The notes: a model not told the origin generated them from the sequence alone. Shown: positions 6,710 to 16,049, counted from the first letter of the stretch. The stretch is DNA of 36,320 nt from Oscillatoriales cyanobacterium RM2_1_1 (GCA_012033335.1 JAAURB010000053.1:1-36320), one strand, 5' to 3'. Numbers and translations: made by a program.

Positions 6710-8962
6710 TTAGTTAATTTTTTGATCCACAGGTTTATTAAACTCAATCTGTTTATCCTGGGATTGCAATTGGGGGAGAGATTGCTGTGGAGCAGGAGCG
6801 CCAGGAGCCGCAGATCCCTCAGGGTAATTACTCTCAGGCTGGGTTGGGGTCGATTGAGGCGATTGGGGTTCCGGGGGGTATTCAACAGCCGGAGGAGCTA
6901 ACCAGGCTTCCCAATCTCGAATTTGCTCCTGGGCAGCATAGTAGGCGGAACTGCCATAGGGAATCCGTCTCAATGTGACGATCGCCCCTTCGACGTTGTA
7001 GGTGGACTGATCCAGACCGATCTGTAGCAATTCCTGACTCCACTCATCAATCAGTTGGTCTGCTTGACTACGCCAGGAACTCGAGAGCGAAACCCGAGAG
7101 GCCAACTGAATCGCTGTGGCCAAAGAATCAGCCGTACCATTGCTGGCTGTTTGCTCGGCATTCTGAATGTTCTGAATATCTTGAACCTGGGCCTGCCAGC
7201 GGCCAATATTGGTTTGGGCTTGATCGTACAGGACGATGCCGGGCTTGACCTGATTGGCAATGGCGATCGCCTGGGTGTATCGCCCTTCTGAAGCCAGTTG
7301 TTGGGCCTGATCCAGGAAGGGTTGGTATTCCAATCGCTGGCTCCGCTCTGACCATTCATTGATCCGGGCCCTAGCCTCCTGGTACAACGCTCGACCTTGA
7401 GAGATTTTCTGGGCATGGATGATCGCTTCCTTCAAAGAGGCGACATCTCCAAAGCTGGCCACCTGATCCGCCATTTCCAGATAGGGCATATCTTCAATCT
7501 CCTGAACTCGGCTGATCAGTCGAGCCGCCTCGGATTGAGCATCGGAACCGCGAGGATTAGTGGCGGGGACGGCCTGTAATTGGGCGGCAGCGAGCTTTAG
7601 ATCTCTGATTTCCCCAGACTGAGCTAGTTTCCGGGCCTTTTCAAGAATCCCAACATCGGAAATTTCTTGCTGCCAGTTGCCAATGTACCGTTGAGCCTTG
7701 AGATAGAAGGGGCGGTCTTTGCCAATCTTGCGCACCTGGGAAATGGCATCCCTCAGTCCAGCTACCGTATCTAAAGCCGCTGGGGCATGGGCTCGGGCAA
7801 TCAAGAGGAAATCCTCAACCTGCTCCTGAAGATTAGCTTGATTGGGAATTTGTCGGGCAATTCTGGAGGCTGACTGCCAGTCTCCTCCAGCTAGAGCATC
7901 TTCGGCAATTTTGAGCAAACCCTGACTGTATTTTGTGATCACCTGGGTTGCCCGGTCACGCAGATAGCTTTTTTGATCGATCTCTTGGGCCTTGGCGATC
8001 GCCTTGACCAGGTTCTCTTCCCCCCCTTGATCTGCCAGATCCTTAGCCGCAACTAGCTTGGCACTCTCCTCCCGAGTGATCTGGATTAAATCGGTCAGTT
8101 TGCGGTATTGGGTGGTTTCCCAGTATTGATTTCCCAGATTCAGCAGTTGGGTGGATTCCCGGAAGGCCAGGGTTGTTTCTTCCCGGCGCAGTCGGTTTTC
8201 AACTTTCTGGTAAATCGCTTCAGCCTTTTTCCATAGATCTTCCCAAGCCTTAACCTGAGCTTCTACCTGGTCATAGGCAGGGGTTCCCTGAGGAATTTTC
8301 CGAGCCCCCTGAACGGCTCCCGACAAATCTCCAGCCTGGAACAGTTCTTCGCTGATGATCAAAATATCCATTGACCATTGTTCGATTTGACGGTTAATTT
8401 CAGGCCGTAGGGGATGATCTTTGGGAAGCGCGTCCACCAATTGAATGGCTGATAGCAAGTCGTCTGCGGTCTGCTTATTGGCGGCGATCTCAGCACAGTA
8501 GAGCCGCAGAGACGCTGAGGCCACAGGCCAGAAAATCTTAGGGCAATTGGGTAGCGAGGGGGATTTGAGCAATAAGTTACTGGCGAGATAGCCAATCCCA
8601 GCGGGAGTCACCACCAGCAAGGCGACCCAGAGTGGGGCCAATCGCTTAATCAGCTTAATCGGCAATGGCTTAACCAGCTTAGATAATGGCGCAGGAACAA
8701 ACTCCGCCTGAATCAAAGTTGGAGCTGAAGCCTGGCTGTCCTGGGGATCTGTCAACGGTTCCGGCTGATCCTGAAGTCCATGATTTTCATGATTGAGGAG
8801 ATTCCTGAGTTCTTTGAGACGGTCAGTACGACTTTTGCGAGTGGAAAGACGCTTTGAATTTGAAGTTCTCGGATCTGAAGCTCTCGGATTTGAAGGCTCG
8901 GAATTTGGCAGAGGCAATGGTGCATCTGATAAATGACTCTGCCGATTGTGCTGTTTACTCAT
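6710..8962 (-). CDS. Membrane-anchored protein with about ten tandem helical repeats, uncharacterised
   Basis: A 750-residue protein. Residues 1-95 are polar and disordered, with Ser/Pro-rich runs and a basic patch (KRLSTRKSRTDRLKELRNLL). A single membrane helix follows at about 109-131 (APLWVALLVVTPAGIGYLAS). Most of the remainder, about 165-690, is around ten degenerate helical units of 45-65 residues with pattern AI..A..IP.....Y..AQ..I..W...L; examples are AVQGARKIPQGTPAYDQVEA, AIIHAQKISQGRALYQEARA and AIVTLRRIPYGSSAYYAAQE. The C-terminus is Pro/Gln/Ser-rich. One helix plus a soluble repeat array suggests a scaffold on one face of a membrane, resembling TPR or other alpha-solenoids. I do not recognise a named family. 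It stands alone, 171 bp upstream of the hslO stop. Confidence 0.75.
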   Translation of the reverse strand: MSKQHNRQSHLSDAPLPLPNSEPSNPRASDPRTSNSKRLSTRKSRTDRLKELRNLLNHENHGLQDQPEPLTDPQDSQASAPTLIQAEFVPAPLSKLVKPLPIKLIKRLAPLWVALLVVTPAGIGYLASNLLLKSPSLPNCPKIFWPVASASLRLYCAEIAANKQTADDLLSAIQLVDALPKDHPLRPEINRQIEQWSMDILIISEELFQAGDLSGAVQGARKIPQGTPAYDQVEAQVKAWEDLWKKAEAIYQKVENRLRREETTLAFRESTQLLNLGNQYWETTQYRKLTDLIQITREESAKLVAAKDLADQGGEENLVKAIAKAQEIDQKSYLRDRATQVITKYSQGLLKIAEDALAGGDWQSASRIARQIPNQANLQEQVEDFLLIARAHAPAALDTVAGLRDAISQVRKIGKDRPFYLKAQRYIGNWQQEISDVGILEKARKLAQSGEIRDLKLAAAQLQAVPATNPRGSDAQSEAARLISRVQEIEDMPYLEMADQVASFGDVASLKEAIIHAQKISQGRALYQEARARINEWSERSQRLEYQPFLDQAQQLASEGRYTQAIAIANQVKPGIVLYDQAQTNIGRWQAQVQDIQNIQNAEQTASNGTADSLATAIQLASRVSLSSSWRSQADQLIDEWSQELLQIGLDQSTYNVEGAIVTLRRIPYGSSAYYAAQEQIRDWEAWLAPPAVEYPPEPQSPQSTPTQPESNYPEGSAAPGAPAPQQSLPQLQSQDKQIEFNKPVDQKIN

Positions 8963-9133
8963 GCCAATGCTGATTTAAAACAACTCTCACCACAAAAACT
9001 TGACCCACAACACTCGGATCGATTTTAACGGGTCTGAATATTGTCTCAGATTGTATCGTAACCTGCAATCTTCTGACCCCTGCAGTTTTCACAATTTTTC
9101 AACCAAGCCCCCAAACCAGCCCCAAAATAGACC

Positions 9134-10068
9134 CTAAAACAAGATGGAAGCCTGCCGAACCCGAGGAGCGCTCCCTGTGTCCTGTTGAAGGTCTTTAATC
9201 AATTGATTGAGATGGTCAGGAGTCGCTTGATAGACCTCGCTGCAAAATTCACATTTGGCTTCTGCTCCCCCATCCGTAAGGATCATGTCCTGCAGTTCCT
9301 CGACTCCAAACAGTTTTAATGCTCCTAGCACCCGTTCTAGAGAACAGGAACACTGAAATCTCACCAGTTGAGTTTCGGGTAAGATTCGCAGGCCCATATC
9401 CCCAATCAGATGTTCAAAAATTTCAGGTAAGGTTTGACGCTGGCGTAATAGGGGAGTAAAGCCAGAGAGGGAGCCAATCCTTGACTCCAGGGTTCTCACC
9501 AGTTCCTCATCCGTTGCCGCCTTTGGCAATACCTGCAATAAAATTCCCCCCGCCGCCTGAACCCCCACCGAATCTACAAAAACCCCTAAAACCAGAGCAG
9601 ATGGGGTTTGTTCGGAGGTCACCAGGTAATGGGTTAAGTCGTCACCAATCTCCCCGGAAACCAGCTCAATTGTGCTGGAGTAAGGATAACCATACCCCAC
9701 ATCCCGCAGCACATAGAGAAAGCCCTCTGAACCTACGGCTCCGCCCACGTCTAGTTTGCCCAGGCGATTGGGGGGCAGCTCAATTTCTGGATTGTCCACA
9801 TAGCCTCGCACAGTTCCATCAAGACCCGCATCTACTAGTATTCGGCCTAGGGGGCCATTGCCTTTAATATTGATGTTGACCCGGGAGCCCGGCGCTTCAT
9901 GCTAGAGGCAAACAACAGTCCTGCGGCCATGGTACGGCCCAAAGCAGCAGTGGCAACCGCAGACAGACCGTGGCGTTGTCGAACTTCTTCTGTCAGGCGG
10001 GTGGTGATGACTCCAACCGCTCGAATACCATCATCGGATGCCGTTGCACGAATCAATTGATCAGCCAT
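9134..10068 (-). pseudogene. hslO: Hsp33 redox-regulated chaperone, with one-base frameshift
   Basis: The start [20 protein letters not shown] (ATG 10066-10068) is the standard cyanobacterial Hsp33 N-terminus; an in-frame ATG three codons earlier is less likely. The frame reads into [19 protein letters not shown] and stops at 9847. One frame over, the expected [20 protein letters not shown] and GLDGTVRGYVDNPEIELPP continue to the end. Restoring one C between Arg and Gly (plus-strand 9888-9893) gives about 311 residues, the normal length. The C-terminal zinc switch is intact: CSC near residue 240 and CEFC about 33 residues later. Hsp33 is a cytosolic holdase activated by oxidation. Either a sequencing error or a recent null mutation is possible; the rest of the gene shows no decay. 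Confidence 0.88.
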
Positions 10069-10588
10069 AGTTATCAAGTCTTCAGTTACAGGTCTTTGGT
10101 TACAGGTGTTCAGTTACAAATCTTTATAGTCAGATGCTTCTATTGTAAGTTTTTGTGAGCTTTTCAGATTGTAAACGGAGGCTCTTGAAACACCATAGTT
10201 TACTTGCCCTTAAAAAAATTAGCAAAATTTCTATCCTGAGCTTTATACAGAGATTTTCAATCCCATGAGATACGGATCTAGAAGTTAGGAACGCAGCAAC
10301 ACCATGGGAAGCGCTAGAGTGAGTCCCCGACCAGTCGTTGGAACAGAAATATTTTTGGTGAGAGCTTGACTTCCCAATAAACTTCACTTCCCAATAAAAA
10401 CGTCATCAACTTAAGGACTATTGTCATGGATCCGTACTTATACAGAAGAGTTGGCAAATAGATGTAGCTTTTATAGCTGTAGAAATGGCACATTAACGGA
10501 TGTAGTACCCGATAGAAAATTGCTAATGTTAAATTAATCCAAACCCAGGTCAAAAACCTGGATTATTCAATCCACAGGTGATTTTATA
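10069..10588. other. Gene-free stretch between hslO and a small membrane-protein gene
   Basis: No convincing gene. Just 5' of hslO, TTCAGTTACA occurs at 10081-10090 and 10109-10118. ACTTCCCAATAAA is directly repeated at 10369-10381 and 10386-10398. A small hairpin, CCAGGT 10545-10550 with ACCTGG 10556-10561, lies 28 bp before the next ATG. It has no T-tract and could be a leader element. Confidence 0.45.
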
Positions 10589-10900
10589 ATGTTAGTGCTA
10601 TCTCTTCTTGTGAAAGGTTATTTCCTGGTTTCTCTCCTGGCATTTCTGGTCTATCTCAAAGCTTTTTTACAGGATTCATCCTCATCCAAGATGGATTACC
10701 GCTCCTGGTTGGTGGCGGGATTAGCCGCTTTATTCTGGCCGATTGTTCTGCCTCTTTCCTGCCTGGAGCGATGGGTGAAGCGCACCCAGGCTCAATCCTA
10801 TGCCACTAGCAACCTGGATACTGTTATGTTGAGTCAGTATTCTTTTAGCTATTCCCTGTCTAATTCCCCTATGGCTGAGGTGGCTGAAACTGATATTTAG
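10589..10900 (+). CDS. Small conserved cyanobacterial membrane protein
   Basis: A 103-residue protein with two hydrophobic segments, VLSLLVKGYFLVSLLAFLVY (2-21) and SWLVAGLAALFWPIVLPLSC (39-58), joined by a short polar loop. A basic stretch (ERWVKRTQAQ) follows, then a polar Ser-rich tail. Similar small proteins with the FWPIVLPLSxLER signature are, as I recall, common in cyanobacterial genomes without known function. Flanked by non-coding DNA and the convergent hydrolase gene, so it is probably a single-gene unit. Confidence 0.65.
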   Translation: MLVLSLLVKGYFLVSLLAFLVYLKAFLQDSSSSKMDYRSWLVAGLAALFWPIVLPLSCLERWVKRTQAQSYATSNLDTVMLSQYSFSYSLSNSPMAEVAETDI

Positions 10901-10948
10901 TGACATCTAGTAACTTCAATCGTTAAAACCATTAATCAAAGTTTTTGA

Positions 10949-11768
10949 CTATTTGAGCCAATCATTTTGAGCCAACCATTGATCAATATCCCCTAAAACT
11001 TGATGGGGAATTTCCCAGGGAAACAAATGGGCAGTATTGGGATAGCAGTGAAACTCTGATTTCGCAATTCTTTGAGCCGTTTCCGCCGTGGATTGAGCCG
11101 TAATGTGGCGATCGCCGCTCCCGCTAGGCCAAACAGGGACATTGAATGGACTGCAAGTCTGACTGACGGTTATAGCCTTGGCGAATGGCAGTATTCAGGG
11201 CTTGGGTGGTCAAGCTTGAGGTTTGCAGATAGGCCGGAACAGCGTATTGAGCAATGTACCGATAGGTTTGAGGGGTGTGTTGCTGAATCAAATAGCGAAA
11301 CAGAGATTGTTGACCAAAGGTATCAATATTCCACTGCCATCCCGGGGCCAAGGTGTTAATCAAACCCGCCACACCAGTGTAGAGATTATCGGCCCAGGAA
11401 ATCGGCGGATGACTGCCGCGAGGATAGGCAGCGGTGGCAATTAAGATCAGGCCAGAAACCCGTTGGGGGAATCTTAAAGCCAGTTCCAGGGCCAGAATTC
11501 CCCCCAAAGACCACCCTAAAACTAGGCACTCTGAAATCTGCAATTGATTGAGCAGAGCTTCCAGGTCAACCAAATGATCCACCATTTGAAAGGGTTGGGC
11601 GGTTTGACTCTGGCCGTAGCCCCGTAGATCCGGGGTGATAGTTTGGAATCTCTGGGCCAGATGGTCGGTAAACACCTCCATACAAGCTCCCGAACCCGGA
11701 TGTCCATGGAGGCAAATGATGGGCAATCCCCGTCCGCGAATTTGAGTGTGGAGTGCTGTAGGGTTCAT
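10949..11768 (-). pseudogene. Alpha/beta-fold hydrolase, with frameshift before the catalytic Asp and His
   Basis: The first frame (ATG 11766-11768) shows the oxyanion motif HGHPGSG (21-27), DLRGYGQS (47-54) and the nucleophile elbow GWSLGG with Ser87. It stops early at 11124-11126 after SIQCPCLA. One frame over, from about 11122 to TAG 10949-10951, the fold continues: GSGDRHITAQSTAETAQRIA supplies the expected acid Asp, NTAHLFPWE supplies the catalytic His, and the protein ends QWLAQNDWLK. The span is 820 nt, that is 3n+1, so one inserted base near 11119-11127 (or two lost) explains the break. Restored length is about 272 residues. Without correction the product lacks two of the three triad residues. 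Substrate cannot be assigned. Confidence 0.82.
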
Positions 11769-11802
11769 CCCATGAGTTCAACGTAAATTAATTTAAACAT
11801 TT

Positions 11803-11859
11803 AGGGGCTGGGTCTTCCAGCCCTCCCCAAGAAACGTAGGGGCTGGGTCTCTCAGCCCT
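11803..11859. repeat. Tandem pair of GGGGCTGGGTC hairpin units
   Basis: aggggctgggtcttccagcc(ct) at 11803-11824 and aggggctgggtctctcagcc(ct) at 11838-11859 are near-identical and 35 bp apart. Each can fold as AGGGCTG with CAGCCCT. They lie between the hydrolase start and the end of the beta-lactamase-like gene, so they could also slow transcription out of the latter. Confidence 0.65.
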
Positions 11860-11896
11860 ATCTCAACCCTATCCCAGCCCCATTCCAACCCTGCCA

Positions 11897-13297
11897 TTAC
11901 AGGTGGCCATTTTGCAAAATGTATTCAGCAATTTCTGTCACTGCCTGACGAATCTGCGGAACGTTGCCACTGCGATTGTCAATAATTGTGATCGCATAGA
12001 TTTCCCCATCAATCCTTGCCGCCAGGGTAGTGCCTACGGCTCTGGAATTCTGACCCGTTTTCTCCCCGAGCCACTCTGCCTTGAGCCCCTTGAGACCGTC
12101 GTAGCCCATTTCATGGTCATATTGCCGTTTCAGGGCTTCGATCAGCACGGCAGACTGGGGATATTCATGATTGTAAATCCTCGCCATCATGGCAGTGAGT
12201 TCATTGCTGGTGAGCTGATTGCGACCTTTGCCGGGACGAAAGGGCATGATCCGATCCCCCATCAATTTGAAATAAACTCGGGTGGTTTTGTATCCCTGTT
12301 GCTCCAGCAGGTCATTAATATATCCCTGTCCCAGGTAGTCAATCAGTTGATTGGTAGCAATATTACTACTGTGGTCAATCATCTGTCCCATCAAGACCTT
12401 AAGGGAGTAGCGTTTGCGGGCGCGAATATCTGAGGCATCTTCAGTAAAATTGCCCCCCTCCACATAGACTTCCTCCTCCAAGCTGACCTGATCCTGGTTG
12501 GTTTTGTTTAATAGGGCGATCGCAATAGGAATTTTAATCAGGCTGGCGGGGCTAGCAGGACGCTGATCACCCCGCAGATGAATGCAATCCTGTTTCAGGT
12601 TGCAAACACTGATCATGGCTTGACGGGACAGCCCGCTCTCTTGCCGAATTTGCTCTAGAATTGATGACTCCGCCAACTGGAGAACTTGATTGAGGGCGGT
12701 GAGGCTGGCCTGATACACCTTGAGCTTTTCTCTGGCCCGGGGGGTAGCCAGGGATTGGTCAGGAATTTCACTCAGATTGGAGATCGCCTGTTGCCAGAAC
12801 ACCTGGGCTTGCTTTTGATCCTCGTAGGAATCAGAGATTTTTTGCGGATCGGTGGCCTGAGTTGCCATCCGTAAGGCTTGCTTCCAGTTGTCCTCCGCCC
12901 GTTGCTCGATTAAAATTTGAAGCTCAACGGCTTGGAGCTTTTTGAGTAAATTCTGGTCGGGTTCCAGGGGATTATTAGGGAGGAAAGTTTGGAAAAATCC
13001 CGGTTCTGGGGGCGGTTGTACTCCAGTTTCCAGCTCTGTAACCAGGCGATCGCGCAGCCGGATTAAATCATCGAGGGACTTCGCCCCGTAAAGACTGGCC
13101 GAGGAGCCAAACATCGGACTGGCCTGCAATAACCCTACTCCGGCCAGCACTAAAATGCTAATCCCCAGGGTTTTGACTCTTCGGCCCCATTTGAAACCCA
13201 GACCGAAATCAAAACCACAGCTCAAATTTAAATTAAATTTTGAATTTGAATTTAAACCAGAACCTAGTTTGAACCCTCTAGACCGTAACGCCCCCAA
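11897..13297 (-). CDS. Class A beta-lactamase-like serine hydrolase, membrane-anchored
   Basis: A 466-residue protein. An unusual Gly/Phe/Asn-rich N-terminus (1-40) precedes a hydrophobic helix at about 43-60 (LGISILVLAGVGLLQ), a signal anchor directing it to the periplasm or cell surface. A helical region spans about 75-215. The C-terminal half carries the penicillin-recognising motifs: SLIK at 252-255 (nucleophile Ser and Lys), SSN at 310-312 in the SDN position, and KTG at 413-415. An ELT segment at 366 may match the omega-loop Glu, but I am not sure. Cyanobacteria often carry such proteins with DD-peptidase-like or unknown activity, so true lactamase activity is not implied. An AT-rich low-complexity DNA patch (13215-13260) encodes the odd N-terminus. 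Confidence 0.85.
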   Translation of the reverse strand: MGALRSRGFKLGSGLNSNSKFNLNLSCGFDFGLGFKWGRRVKTLGISILVLAGVGLLQASPMFGSSASLYGAKSLDDLIRLRDRLVTELETGVQPPPEPGFFQTFLPNNPLEPDQNLLKKLQAVELQILIEQRAEDNWKQALRMATQATDPQKISDSYEDQKQAQVFWQQAISNLSEIPDQSLATPRAREKLKVYQASLTALNQVLQLAESSILEQIRQESGLSRQAMISVCNLKQDCIHLRGDQRPASPASLIKIPIAIALLNKTNQDQVSLEEEVYVEGGNFTEDASDIRARKRYSLKVLMGQMIDHSSNIATNQLIDYLGQGYINDLLEQQGYKTTRVYFKLMGDRIMPFRPGKGRNQLTSNELTAMMARIYNHEYPQSAVLIEALKRQYDHEMGYDGLKGLKAEWLGEKTGQNSRAVGTTLAARIDGEIYAITIIDNRSGNVPQIRQAVTEIAEYILQNGHL

Positions 13298-13376
13298 AGT
13301 TTGATCTCCTCACACCGGACAACTGCTCAGATTTAACCATATAATCTCAATTATGCAACCTCTTCCTCAAATTTTC

Positions 13377-15212
13377 TCAAATTCCATGGCTTTTTCCAAT
13401 GACCCAATGCCGTCGGAAAAACCGGGCCAGGGAGGACTCATCCAGGCGCAGGTAAATAGGCCGACCATGGGGGCAGGTGCGGGGACTGCGGGTTCTAATC
13501 CATTGATCCAGTAAATTCTGCATTTCGATCTGGCTCAAGGGCGTACCATTGCGAATGGCACTTCGGCACGCGGTCGCCACCTGAGCCCCTTGTAAATCCT
13601 CACATAGACTTAGCTCTATTAATGCCTCAGCACAGTCAGAGCGTTGAGCCAGGGGCCCTGGGGCATTTCGCACCGCCCAGAGAGTTTCCCCAAATGGATC
13701 AACCTCCAGCCCTAGAGTTCGTAACTGTTCAAGCTGGTGGTCAGTCAACTGCGACAAAATCACCGGCGGTTCCAGGGGGGTTAACGTCCAGGCGGCACAA
13801 ATCTGCTCAAATAGAACCCGTTCATGGGCAATATGTTGCTCGACCAACCAGAGGCCCTGGGAATGCTCCGCCACAATGTAGGTATTGAGGATTTGAGCCA
13901 CGGCCTTCAGGGACAATAGCCCCAGGTGATTGGCAGGGGTCGGCTCAAGGGAGGGTTCCGTAATGGCCCCATAGGTTCCAGAGGTTTCAGCTACTTTGAA
14001 TAGGGTCTCAGCCCGGGTCAGGGGAGTTGCCAGTTCTGCGGCACTGAGCCTTAAGGTTTGATCAATCCCCTGATGGAGTTGCTGTTGCCAGCCGGGGAGG
14101 TTGTACAGGTAAATCTCTTCCTTGGCCGGATGGCGGTTCCAATCAATCTGATCCGCCGCGACCCGTAAATGGACAAAACAGACCGGGAAGCGATCGCGGG
14201 GACAGGTGCGACTCAAGGCGCTCAAAATCGTTTGTTCTAGTTCAGGTAATCTCACCATGCGGCCATTGACTGCCACTTTGATCCAATCTGGACGATGGCG
14301 ATGACACCGATCTGGCAGCCCCAAAACCAGTTCCAGGGCATTGGAACTGGTTTGATCTTGACCAGGCCATGAATCGGAATAGGGTTCCCCCTTAAGGTCA
14401 TTAGTTATAACTTCATTACTGATAACTTCACCATTGAGTTTATCGAGCTCATCCCTCTCTAGTTCATGACTCGAAGCCGAAAAGCAGTCTGGGTTGGGCA
14501 GCTTTGCGTCCGACGGAACCGTTGCCTGGAAATACTGCAAGTCGCTCAGCCGAATAGTCCGTAGCAACTGGGGCAGAATAGACTGGGCCGTTGCTCCCGG
14601 ATTGATCTGCAACCAGGAGATTGTCCCCTGAAACACTTGCCAGGTGACCTGGGGATGGCACAGGGCAATGGATTGAATCACCAGTTGGACTCCTCGCAAT
14701 TGTTGGGCCGCCGTCGGCAGGGCTTGGCGGCGGGCTGGCCAGTTGGCGAATAAATCAGAGACAGTGACAATAGTGCCGGGGGCGATCGCCACCGCTTCAA
14801 TCTTGAGGGGGTGACCCTGGGAGTCATAACTCACCCGCCAACCTGACTCTCCAACCACCCGGCTAGAAATTTCCAGGGTCGCCAGTTGGGTCAGACTATG
14901 GAGAGCTTCCCCCCGAAATCCCAAACTATTCACCCGATTCAAGTCAGCTAAAGTTCTGATTTTACTGGTGCTATGGGCGGTTGCAGCCCGTTTGAGGTTC
15001 TCTAGATTGATTCCTGTCCCATTGTCAGCCACCTGCACCTGCCACTGTTCGGGCCAGAGGGAAATCGTAATTCGATGGGCTCCAGCATCCAGGCTGTTTT
15101 CCACCAATTCCCGTACCACTGCCGCTAGGGAGTCAATCACTTCACTAGCCGCAATCAGATGCACAACATCTTGGGGGAGAGGCTGAATTGCAATTGTTAC
15201 ATCAACTGTCAC
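13377..15212 (-). CDS. mutL: DNA mismatch repair protein MutL
   Basis: A 611-residue MutL. The GHKL ATPase motifs are visible: VVRELVENSLDAG (32-44) with Glu35 and Asn39, ADNGTGI (62-68), and SLGFRGEAL (96-104). The usual IAAGEV reads IAASEV (Gly23 to Ser). A low-complexity linker separates the dimerisation domain. The C-terminal domain keeps the metal-dependent nicking motif as EQHIAHERVLFE (458-469, consensus DQHA..E....E), ACRSAIRNG (548-556) and CPHGRPI (580-586). It should therefore nick DNA, like MutL of bacteria lacking MutH. It acts with MutS, not in the window. Gene upstream is divergent. Confidence 0.95.
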   Translation of the reverse strand: MTVDVTIAIQPLPQDVVHLIAASEVIDSLAAVVRELVENSLDAGAHRITISLWPEQWQVQVADNGTGINLENLKRAATAHSTSKIRTLADLNRVNSLGFRGEALHSLTQLATLEISSRVVGESGWRVSYDSQGHPLKIEAVAIAPGTIVTVSDLFANWPARRQALPTAAQQLRGVQLVIQSIALCHPQVTWQVFQGTISWLQINPGATAQSILPQLLRTIRLSDLQYFQATVPSDAKLPNPDCFSASSHELERDELDKLNGEVISNEVITNDLKGEPYSDSWPGQDQTSSNALELVLGLPDRCHRHRPDWIKVAVNGRMVRLPELEQTILSALSRTCPRDRFPVCFVHLRVAADQIDWNRHPAKEEIYLYNLPGWQQQLHQGIDQTLRLSAAELATPLTRAETLFKVAETSGTYGAITEPSLEPTPANHLGLLSLKAVAQILNTYIVAEHSQGLWLVEQHIAHERVLFEQICAAWTLTPLEPPVILSQLTDHQLEQLRTLGLEVDPFGETLWAVRNAPGPLAQRSDCAEALIELSLCEDLQGAQVATACRSAIRNGTPLSQIEMQNLLDQWIRTRSPRTCPHGRPIYLRLDESSLARFFRRHWVIGKSHGI

Positions 15213-15542
15213 ATCAAATTCATCAGGTTGTAGGAACGAATGTTAAGCGCAAAAACACAGGGGTTTTCAAGGGCAACGAAGCCAGTTTCAAGCTCAAAAT
15301 TCAGGCTTAAAATTCAGGCTCAAGAACTTCTACCTGAACCCCCATAATAGTTTTTTTCACCAACTTAATCTAGCCCATCAGCCATTCTGACCCCAAGAGA
15401 TGAGAATTTATGGGCTGAACTCGGCTGATTTAGGCCCTTCCAAATGAATAGATTGAAAATCTGAGTGGATGAAGCGGCGGATAAAAGCTATGGTTAAGGA
15501 AGAGAATCTGGTAGCGTCCTAACACCGTCATTCGTTGTCCCT
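15213..15542. other. Divergent intergenic region, mutL / membrane-wHTH gene
   Basis: 330 bp without a gene. The only structure I see is a tandem AAAATTCAGGCT-type repeat around 15295-15325 (aaaattcaggcttaaaattc). It presumably carries promoters for both flanking genes; no box is convincing. Confidence 0.4.
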
Positions 15543-16049
15543 ATGACTCAAGATTTAGACCCAACCCAAGAGCTTGCCCAGAAAAACACCTGGACAACTG
15601 GGGTATTGACCTTTCTCATACCGTTGTTCGGCTACATATATACAAAGCGTTACAAGGCTCTTCTGACCACGTTCGGAGTTTTTTTGGGTCTTACCACCTT
15701 ATGCTACCTGAGTGAACCCTCCCTGGAGGAGGATGAGGATTTTATCGCGGGGATGATGTTCCTCTACAGTGTGGGGGCAACAGTTGAAAATACCCGAGCC
15801 ATCGGTCAGGCCAAAAAACGGGTGATCAGTCAAGCCCCGATGGTTCCTCTCCTCAATCCTGATCGGGCCAAAATTCAATTGTTGAGATTGGCGAAAGCTC
15901 AAGGGGAGATGACTCTAGCAGAATGCGTCCTTGAAACTGATTGCTCCCCGGCAGAGATCCGGCAGTGGCTCGAAGAATTGCAGCGAGAAGATCTGATTCA
16001 GATAGACAATCGAGAGCGGGATGGGGCAATTGTCTATCGGATTATTTAG
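15543..16049 (+). CDS. Membrane protein with C-terminal winged-helix-like domain
   Basis: A 168-residue protein. Two hydrophobic segments lie at about 18-33 and 39-56 (TGVLTFLIPLFGYIYTKRYK, LLTTFGVFLGLTTLCYL), of the short paired type seen in TM2-like proteins, with a further weakly hydrophobic stretch near 67-80. Residues about 105-168 (AKIQLLRLAKAQGEMTLAEC, then SPAEIRQWLEELQREDLIQI and GAIVYRI) read as a winged helix: a helix, a recognition-like helix in PAEIRQWLEELQ, then a beta wing. A membrane protein with a DNA-binding-like domain could be a one-component sensor, but the wing may only mediate protein contacts. No recognised family name. Confidence 0.65.
   Translation: MTQDLDPTQELAQKNTWTTGVLTFLIPLFGYIYTKRYKALLTTFGVFLGLTTLCYLSEPSLEEDEDFIAGMMFLYSVGATVENTRAIGQAKKRVISQAPMVPLLNPDRAKIQLLRLAKAQGEMTLAECVLETDCSPAEIRQWLEELQREDLIQIDNRERDGAIVYRII

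Noticed and set aside
7051-7416. Reading frames on both strands inside the repeat-protein gene
   Set aside because: Low-quality, Pro/Arg-rich shadow frames of a clearly conserved repeat coding sequence.
10130-10553. Two minus-strand frames in the gap before the small membrane-protein gene
   Set aside because: Composition (Ser/Leu/Phe/Lys-rich, no motif) and lack of a ribosome site suggest chance frames in AT-rich DNA.
11897-13297. Antibiotic resistance gene
   Set aside because: The SxxK/SxN/KTG motifs define the fold only; such proteins are frequent in cyanobacteria and true lactamase activity is not shown.
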